This document shows, one piece after another, positions 9,140 through 14,289 of a stretch of 14,289 bases of DNA. The stretch spans positions 1 to 14,289 of the forward strand of contig JAMYHX010000745.1 of assembly GCA_025529335.1 (NCBI GenBank), written 5' to 3'. Source of the stretch: Rhizopus sp. PT2906 (lineage: Eukaryota > Mucoromycota > Mucoromycetes > Mucorales > Rhizopodaceae). Position 1 is the first letter of the stretch. Every line of letters starts with the position of its first letter. The notes beneath the pieces are model-generated. The model searched no databases. It was not told the DNA's origin and worked only from the letters and a program-made list of their open reading frames with translations. Made by a program: the position numbers and the translations under genes.

Positions 9140-9922
9140 GGGGAAAAAATCTGTACAGAAATCAATCGCACATAATAACAATTACACTTTAGTGATCTTG
9201 TTATTGATCTTTTTCTTTGCTGTTTCAAAGCTGATAATATGACAGTGTATAGCACTTTAAGGTGATCATAGAACGATGAATAGCATTATGAAGATACAGG
9301 GGGAAGGAGGAGCTGCAGTGCCGCTAACAAACATTCTTATGTATTATGAGTTTCATGCCATGAAGAGCTTTTTTTATTTATTTATTTGATATGAACAAGT
9401 AATTTCATTTCTCCAAGTGGTGCAAATCACAGTCAAAAAGCTAAATAATGATACAAAAAAAAAAAAACACCAAGAGACTAGCAAAGAGGTGCGAATCACC
9501 AGCAAAAGATCGCAATGATTTACAAATATAAAAATGAGGAGTGAAAGAAAGGTGTTTGTACGTGTGTATGTATTTGATATATTATTCGAACCTCGCGCAC
9601 CGCCAAATAAAAAAAAATGATAGCAAGTAAAGCAAGCTCACTAGGAAAAGTTACTAGTAAATTATAGTTTCTAGAAACTGTGCATAAAGCAGTGCACCAT
9701 TATAGTTGTTATAGTTTGAAGAATTCATTGGGTGGTATACCGCTATATTAAAAAAAATTAGCATTAGGTGACGATATGTAGACAAGGTATCTTTACAAGA
9801 AAACAGATCTTTTATGTAGTATATTCTATTTTTATAATTACTATACAAAACATGCTCTACATGTTTGCTTCGTATAAAGGCTTGAATGATGATACGGTTG
9901 GGCATATACGGGATTTATAAAA
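9140..9922. other. Intergenic region between MCM4 and a minus-strand relic
   Basis: No supported gene. A minus-strand frame at 9654-9905 (83 codons, Tyr/Asn/Ile-rich) looks like a product of AT composition. The region contains ATTT repeats around 9370-9388, an A13 run near 9455 and a diverged direct repeat described separately. Confidence 0.5.
9419..9526. repeat. Diverged direct repeat with GGTGCRAATCAC core
   Basis: GGTGCAAATCACAGTCAAAA starts at 9419 and GGTGCGAATCACCAGCAAAA starts at 9488. The copies are about 40 bp long with several substitutions and are spaced 69 bp apart. The second core also reads as a short inverted repeat (GGTG...CACC). The function is unknown. Confidence 0.5.
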
Positions 9923-11028
9923 TTACCAAATATTATCATCACTGTCATCATCGTCAGGTCTTTGGATTGACTCAAGCATTTGTTGCTAGAAATGGATCTC
10001 AGTTTATGTAATATTACATTTGAGTAAATTTTATACCTTGAAACCAGTCATGATCTCCATTGCAACGTTCATGTTCCCGTATATCTCGTGGGTCATTGGC
10101 AAAGTGAAAGATGATGATTCATCGTAAGCATAGGCCCACTTTGTTGTATCCATATGCGTGACCTCCTCACATTTCAAATAGAAGTTGGTTTTACGCAAAT
10201 CCAGGCATGATTTATGAACCAATGACAAGGATACCAAATATGCGAACCTCATGTATTTTTTGGGCAAACTTCATCCTCAAGTGTAGTTGTCTGTTCATGA
10301 CTTTTAAAACACGAGATTTGGCTTTAATCTTGTGAGTTTTCATCCTTTTCACCTCACCACAACCTATTTCAACGATAGAATTGCCGAATTTGATATGAAA
10401 GTAACATCTGATCGTTTCTTGTCATCAGCTTTGTAACCTAATTGTTTGTAAACCCAGGATGTAGCGTCACATTCTGTCTGAATAGCATCATGAGCGAAAA
10501 AAGGTGTACACTACGCGCACGAGGAAATCCACGAGAAGGTTACCTCTAGGCACTACCTGTGATGTCGTCACCAAACCTTTTGAATGTGCAGCGTCAAGCT
10601 AAACTTGTTCAGGAACAAACATATCTCCATGTTCCTTGGTATAGAATAAAGTTTCAAAAAGAGATAAAAGGTGGTTATTGCTGCATTTTAATTTGTTTAT
10701 GTTGTCAATTTGATCAACAAAGAACCAAGGTCACTCAAGAGTAATTTTATATCAAAGGATATCCCACTGGATACGCCTTAGGTTAGGTAGACACTTTGGT
10801 AGTGTAAAGTTGTATAGTGACGCCATATGTAATGCCCCAAGGAAGCGTCCGTAGCATTAGCCACTTTTTCGTGAATTTTTTTCGTGCACGTAGTGTATCT
10901 CTTTCATTATGTATTAGCTCCATATTTACTATGTACAATATCCTCCTTATGACACCGATTCTGGATGCGAGTGAGCGTAAACTGTGAAAGGTTGCTGGTA
11001 ATAACAAGGCCAAAATGCTAAGTTTCAT
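9923..11028 (-). pseudogene. Broken gene with PD-(D/E)XK-like motif, split by a transposon
   Basis: Reading 11028 to 9923. The first piece (11028-10896) runs through ILYIVNMELIHNERD into the inserted element at 10509-10895. Skipping the element and one TA copy, the same frame continues on the other side as TPFFAHDAIQTECDATSWVY, then KQLGYKADDKKRSDVTF. One frame slip later comes SIVEIGCGEVKRMKTH and VMNRQLHLRMKFAQKIHEVR. A second slip (about 10220) leads to FYLKCEEVTHMDTTKWAYAY and MEIMTGFK. A GT-AG intron (10036 to 9986, 51 bp) then joins to a last exon (9985-9923) that ends in the acidic tail PDDDDSDDNIW and a TAA. The SD...GEVK spacing resembles the PD-(D/E)XK nuclease core, and similar proteins seem to be repetitive in Mucorales; both points are from memory and inference. 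The true start is uncertain. Two frameshifts plus the insertion mean it is not functional. Confidence 0.65.
10509..10895. mobile_element. 387-bp MITE-like transposon, CACTACG terminal inverted repeats, TA duplication
   Basis: The left end reads CACTACGCGCACGAGGAAAT (from 10509) and the right end, on the minus strand, CACTACGTGCACGAAAAAAA (from 10895). The terminal repeats extend for about 33 nt with six substitutions and one gap. Both ends are flanked by TA (10507-10508 and 10896-10897). Removing the element and one TA restores an open frame across the surrounding minus-strand relic, which independently fixes both ends. No transposase is encoded; a 61-codon plus-strand frame inside is unrecognised. 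The TA duplication suggests mobilisation by a Tc1/mariner-type enzyme, although termini starting CACTA recall the CACTA superfamily, which normally makes 3-bp duplications (here GTA and TAT, not matching). Confidence 0.75.
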
Positions 11029-11222
11029 AGGATATACGAACTACTTTCCCCCTTACTGTTCAATATATGAAGGGTCATTGTATTATCATTTAATGGAAGC
11101 TGAAGTTCACATGCTTATAATAAAGATGGATTTGGTTTCATGAAGAGTGTAAATCACTTTACAAAAAATTGAAGACTAAAAAGTTTGCGTGTATTAGAGT
11201 TGCTTTGATTGGTCAAAAAAAA

Positions 11223-11237
11223 GTTTGAATTTCAAAC
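11223..11237. promoter_or_regulatory. Perfect palindrome GTTTGAATTTCAAAC in the slt11 promoter
   Basis: Seven-base perfect arms around a single T, 36 bp before the SLT11 start codon at 11273. A TATATAC sequence follows at 11247-11253. Such a symmetric site could bind a dimeric regulator, but an AT-rich palindrome may also be chance. The remaining 11029-11222 holds no gene that I can see. Confidence 0.4.
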
Positions 11238-11272
11238 GCAAATCACTATATACACATTTTACTGTTTTCATT

Positions 11273-12645
11273 ATGAGTTTAACCAAGGCAGATCCAAATA
11301 AACAAGGATGGGAAGAATCTGTAAGTTTTATTCAACATTTTACTTAAACGCTAATAATAAATAATAGGAATTTCCTATTGTATGTGAAACTTGTTTGGGC
11401 GAGAATCCATATGTTCGAATGGTAAGGATTCGAAAAGTAAAATAAAAAAAAAAAAAAAATAAAGCTAACAAGATTAGACCAAACAATCCTTTGGTGGAGA
11501 GTGCAAGGCAAGCATAAAGTTATTACAATTAAACATGCTATTAATTTCAAATAGATCTGCTCAACTCCATTCACCATCTTTCGCTGGCAACCGGGCACTA
11601 ATATGAGACATAAAAAGACAGAGATTTGTCAAACGTGTGCTCGTGTAAAGAATGTGTGTCAGACGTGTATTCTAGATTTACAATATGGTTTACCTGTTGA
11701 AGTCAGAGACAAGGCCTTGAATGTGAAATCAGAAGCACCTAGTACCAACATCAACCGACAGTACTTTGCTCAAAATTTAGCTAGAAAGGTTAGACAAACT
11801 ATATGATAGTGATGGGATTGCTGACATATTATATGCATCAGGCTGAGGATTCAGAGGAATTATATAAACCAGACAAGTTGACACCTGAAAATCGAGAAAT
11901 GCTGAATCAATTAGCTAGAAAGGAACCTTATTATAAGCGTAATCGGGCACATATTTGTTCCTTCTTTTTGAAAGGTGAATGTAATCGAGGTGACGCCTGT
12001 CCTTACAGGTAAAAAGGCATAAATGATCAAGTTGATGACGATACTGACTCTATCACCAGACATAGTCAACCAGAGCCTAATGAAACAAACGCCAAACAGA
12101 ATTTTAAGGATCGTTACTACGGAATCAATGATCCCGTAGCACAAAAAATGCTAAACAAGTTTCGTCACAGCTTGATTCCACCTGAAGATAAGGCGGTGGT
12201 AAGTTATTAATAAGCATTAAAATAGAATATACCTTATATCTCTATGATATAGACATCACTGTTTATCACAGGCGTAGAAGAAGATATTTCACAAGAAGAC
12301 TTAAAGTAAGAACAAATACAAGTGTTGAACTAAACTTACATTCTCCCTCCTCCCCGATTCTAGAGAATACTTTCAAGCCTTTGGTGATATTAAATCTGTT
12401 GTCGTGGCTCACAAGAAGAAATGTGCCTTTGTTAACTTTGTGACAAGAATGTCAGCAGAACTTGCAGCTGCCAAGATTTCTGAAGAAAGTCTCAATCTTA
12501 AAGATCACACTCTGAATGTTGTCTGGGCAAAACCTAAACCACAAGCAGCTAAAGCAAATCAATCATCACAGCGTAAGTTTACATAAAACCTATGGTTCAT
12601 ATGACTCATTAAATGATAGAAGCGACACCTTTAAACAAAGCATAA
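11273..12645 (+). CDS. slt11: Pre-mRNA splicing factor SLT11/ECM2 (RBM22 homologue)
   Basis: Nuclear protein of the activated spliceosome core that contacts U6 snRNA and the pre-mRNA. Predicted 319 aa from nine exons: 11273-11320, 11368-11421, 11478-11507, 11555-11788, 11842-12008, 12060-12198, 12253-12305, 12364-12572, 12620-12645. N-terminal zinc-binding module: FPIVCETCLGENPYVRM with C22/C25, C43/C46, C69/C72 and C79/C82. CCCH finger: C161, C169, C175, H179 in HICSFFLKGECNRGDACPYR. RYYGINDPVA linker. RRM at about 225-305 with LFITGV (RNP2) and KKCAFVNF (RNP1). Exon 3 is only 30 nt and encodes TKQSFGGECK. The intron after it begins GCAAGC, a GC-AG intron. The last intron (12573-12619) has a strong GTAAGT donor and replaces the end RKFT with QATPLNKA; if it is retained, the stop is at 12586. 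The human protein (420 aa) has a proline-rich tail that is absent here, as in yeasts. Confidence 0.93.
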
Positions 12646-12719
12646 CAAATAAATATTATGGCTAGTCTCCACCCTGGATCAAATATTAAGCTTTTTTTCT
12701 CTTTATTGTATTATTTTCT
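12646..12719 (+). promoter_or_regulatory. 74-bp spacer shared as slt11 3' end and mannosyltransferase promoter
   Basis: AATAAA at 12648-12653 lies two bases after the slt11 stop. A pyrimidine-rich tract (about 12689-12719) runs up to the next ATG at 12720. The two genes are in tandem with hardly any room, so the end of one transcript and the start of the next must nearly touch or overlap. Confidence 0.5.
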
Positions 12720-13982
12720 ATGTTTAAGCAATATAGAGCGACCTTATTATTTGTAGTTACTTTCATTAGTTTTCTTGGACTATTTTACTATTATTTTCAT
12801 TCTGGACTAGGCTTATCAACAAACTCTACTCTGGTTCAACCTTCAATTGAAGATGATCCTAATCTTATCAATCATCATTTACAATGGAAGAATAAAACAC
12901 GGGCTAATGCAGCCTTTGTCATCTTGACAAGAAATAGTGAATTAGAAGCATTAAGAAGGACGATTCAACAATTAGAAGCAAGATTCAATCACAAGTTCAA
13001 TTATCCCTACGTATTCCTAAACGACGTCGAATTCACACAAGAGTTTAAAGAATTGACCTCGAGTATGACAAGTTCAAAGACCGAGTACGGTCTGATACCC
13101 AAAGAACACTGGAGTTATCCAGATTGGATTGATATTCCAAAAGCGGACGAAGCAAGACGAAAAATGGCTGAAGCTGGTATTATTTATGGTGATAGTCTGT
13201 CTTATAGACACATGTGCAGGTAAAAAGAAACAAAGTGTGTATAGAGAAAGAGATACTGATGATGATAATAGATTCAACAGTGGTTTCTTTTATCGTCATC
13301 CACTTGTTGAGAAATACGAATATTACTGGAGAGTAGAGCCTGGGGTAGAGTTCATGTGCGATATAGATTATGATCCATTTTTGTATATGAAGGAAAATAA
13401 CAAAAAATATGGCTGGACCATCTCTCTTATAGAATACGAATCGACCATACCTACTCTCTGGAAGACAGTAGTATCGTTCATGAAGAAGTATCCACAATAC
13501 ATCCCAAAGAATAATCTTTTAGACTTTATATCCTATGATGGAGGCAGATCCTATAACCTCTGTCACTTTTGGAGCAACTTTGAAATCGCTGATCTCAAAT
13601 TCTTAAGGAGTCCAGAATATAGTGCCTTCTTTGATTATTTGGATAAAACAGGAGGCTTCTTTTATGAGAGGTAAATTTATGAGAATATGCATGACATCTT
13701 TACTTATCATATCAGATGGGGAGATGCACCTGTTCATTCGATCGCTGCTGGCATCTTTCTAAATAAATCAGAAGTATACTTCTTTAACAACATTGGATAT
13801 AGACATGAACCCTTTGAACATTGTCCACTTGCCAGAGAATTACAAAAGAAATGCCACTGCAGCGCTGAAGACAGTTTTGGTAAGTCACATTGACATGTGT
13901 TTTTTTTTTTTTTTCATGGCTAATGTGTTCAATAGATAATACGCCTCATTCTTGTTTACGTCGATGGATGGAAATTTCATAA
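12720..13982 (+). CDS. Golgi alpha-1,2-mannosyltransferase, GT15 (KRE2/MNT1/KTR family)
   Basis: Transfers mannose from GDP-mannose to protein-linked O- and N-glycans in the Golgi lumen and so contributes to cell-wall mannoprotein. Predicted 369 aa from four exons: 12720-13219, 13272-13670, 13716-13879, 13936-13982; introns are 45-56 bp, all GT-AG. Type II membrane layout: six-residue cytosolic tail, one transmembrane segment (about 7-26), a short stem with sequons N35-S-T and N58-K-T, and a lumenal catalytic domain from about residue 63. Family signatures are FVILTRNSELEALRRTI, YRHMCRFNSGFFYRHPLV, WRVEPGVEFMCDIDYDPF (189-202), YNLCHFWSNFEIADLKFLRS with the conserved Glu E271 proposed as catalytic in yeast Kre2, GGFFYERWGDAPVHS, and a Cys-rich end (HCPLARELQKKCHC). 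It is shorter than yeast Kre2 (442 aa), mainly in the stem. Several paralogues are usual in fungi, so no individual gene name is given. Confidence 0.94.
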
Positions 13983-14113
13983 TACTTGTATGATTATTAT
14001 AAAGAGAAACCCTTTACACACACACGCGCGTTTTCTTTTTTTGGAGTTATAAAAAAGAGACCACTCCGCCTAATATCTTTTTTTTTTTTTTCTTAAATTT
14101 TTCTTGCATAAAC
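13983..14113 (+). promoter_or_regulatory. Spacer with TATA-like element before the last gene
   Basis: TATAAAAAA at 14048-14056 lies 66 bp before the ATG at 14114, followed by a T-rich pyrimidine tract (about 14080-14092). A CA repeat runs into ACGCGCG at 14024-14030, which partly resembles a cell-cycle box. This spacer must also contain the 3' end of the mannosyltransferase transcript. Confidence 0.45.
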
Positions 14114-14289
14114 ATGTTTAAACATGACCATTTGAGGAAAGCATTGCCTGTACTAAAGACGGATAAAGAAGTAGAAGAAGAAGGCTTCGAGAGACTGTCA
14201 CTAGATTTACCCTCTTTCCATGTCACGGAAGAACCGGAATCTATAAAGAAAACAAACGACCCTATTGTAAAGACTAGGCTGGCTGAAAG
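14114..14289 (+). CDS. 5' end of an unrecognised gene, cut by the window edge
   Basis: An open frame from an ATG at 14114 runs 58 codons plus two bases to the window end without a stop. It begins MFKHDHLRKALPVLKTDKEV, then an acidic EEEGFERLSLDLPSFHVTEE and a basic KKTNDPIVKTRLAE. The high share of charged residues, the good start context after a pyrimidine tract and the TATA-like element 66 bp upstream make it a likely real first exon. The sequence is hydrophilic, with no signal peptide or membrane segment. The family is not recognisable from this fragment. Confidence 0.6.
   Translation, partial: MFKHDHLRKALPVLKTDKEVEEEGFERLSLDLPSFHVTEEPESIKKTNDPIVKTRLAE

Noticed and set aside
9654..9905. 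83-codon minus-strand frame near the relic at 9923
   Set aside because: Rich in Tyr, Asn and Ile as expected from AT-rich DNA; it shows no link to the relic and no family resemblance.
10559..10744. 61-codon plus-strand frame inside the MITE
   Set aside because: Unrecognised, not transposase-like, and it overlaps a terminal-repeat-bounded non-autonomous element; probably chance.
13180..13497. 105-codon minus-strand frame inside the mannosyltransferase
   Set aside because: Antisense shadow of GT15 exons and an intron; no recognisable domain.
2544..14289. A multi-gene cluster or operon-like system
   Set aside because: The intact genes belong to unrelated core processes, each has its own promoter-like upstream region, and tandem orientation alone does not imply a joint function.

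Overview
The window looks like nuclear DNA of an early-diverging filamentous fungus, most likely Mucoromycota (Mucor/Rhizopus-like). The support is: genes split by many tiny GT-AG introns (45-76 bp), AT-rich intergenic DNA with long A/T homopolymers, pyrimidine tracts just before start codons, degraded DNA-transposon copies, and a gene set that mixes fungal wall glycosylation with an animal-like C9orf72 homologue. No bacterial-style features were seen.

Layout. 1-2543: AT-rich, almost gene-free; it holds a possible small secreted peptide (minus strand), a hairpin and a short GC-richer island with an old coding-like relic. 2544-4622: a nine-exon C9orf72/DENN-family gene. 4747-6163: a graveyard of two broken genes, a frameshifted minus-strand ORF of unknown family and a Tc1/mariner-type (DDE_3) transposase relic. 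6525-9112: six-exon MCM4, the replicative helicase subunit, apparently lacking the usual C-terminal winged-helix domain. 9113-9922: intergenic. 9923-11028 (minus): a multiply broken gene with a PD-(D/E)XK-like motif, split by a 387-bp non-autonomous transposon (10509-10895) with CACTACG-type inverted repeats and a TA target duplication. 11273-12645: nine-exon SLT11/ECM2/RBM22 spliceosome factor with a 30-nt microexon and a GC-AG intron. 12720-13982: four-exon GT15 (KRE2/MNT1 family) Golgi alpha-1,2-mannosyltransferase. 14114-14289: 5' end of an unrecognised gene cut by the window edge.

The four intact genes are housekeeping or trafficking functions (DENN-type membrane/autophagy regulation, DNA replication, splicing, protein mannosylation) and do not form a pathway. 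All intact genes are on the plus strand, while the two repeat-like relics at 4747-5144 and 9923-11028 are on the minus strand. The least ordinary items are the fungal C9orf72 gene, the transposon whose removal rejoins the disrupted reading frame, and the GC-AG intron next to a microexon that supplies a zinc-ligand cysteine. Exon boundaries were derived by hand from splice signals, reading-frame continuity and remembered family homology; no transcript or database check was possible.
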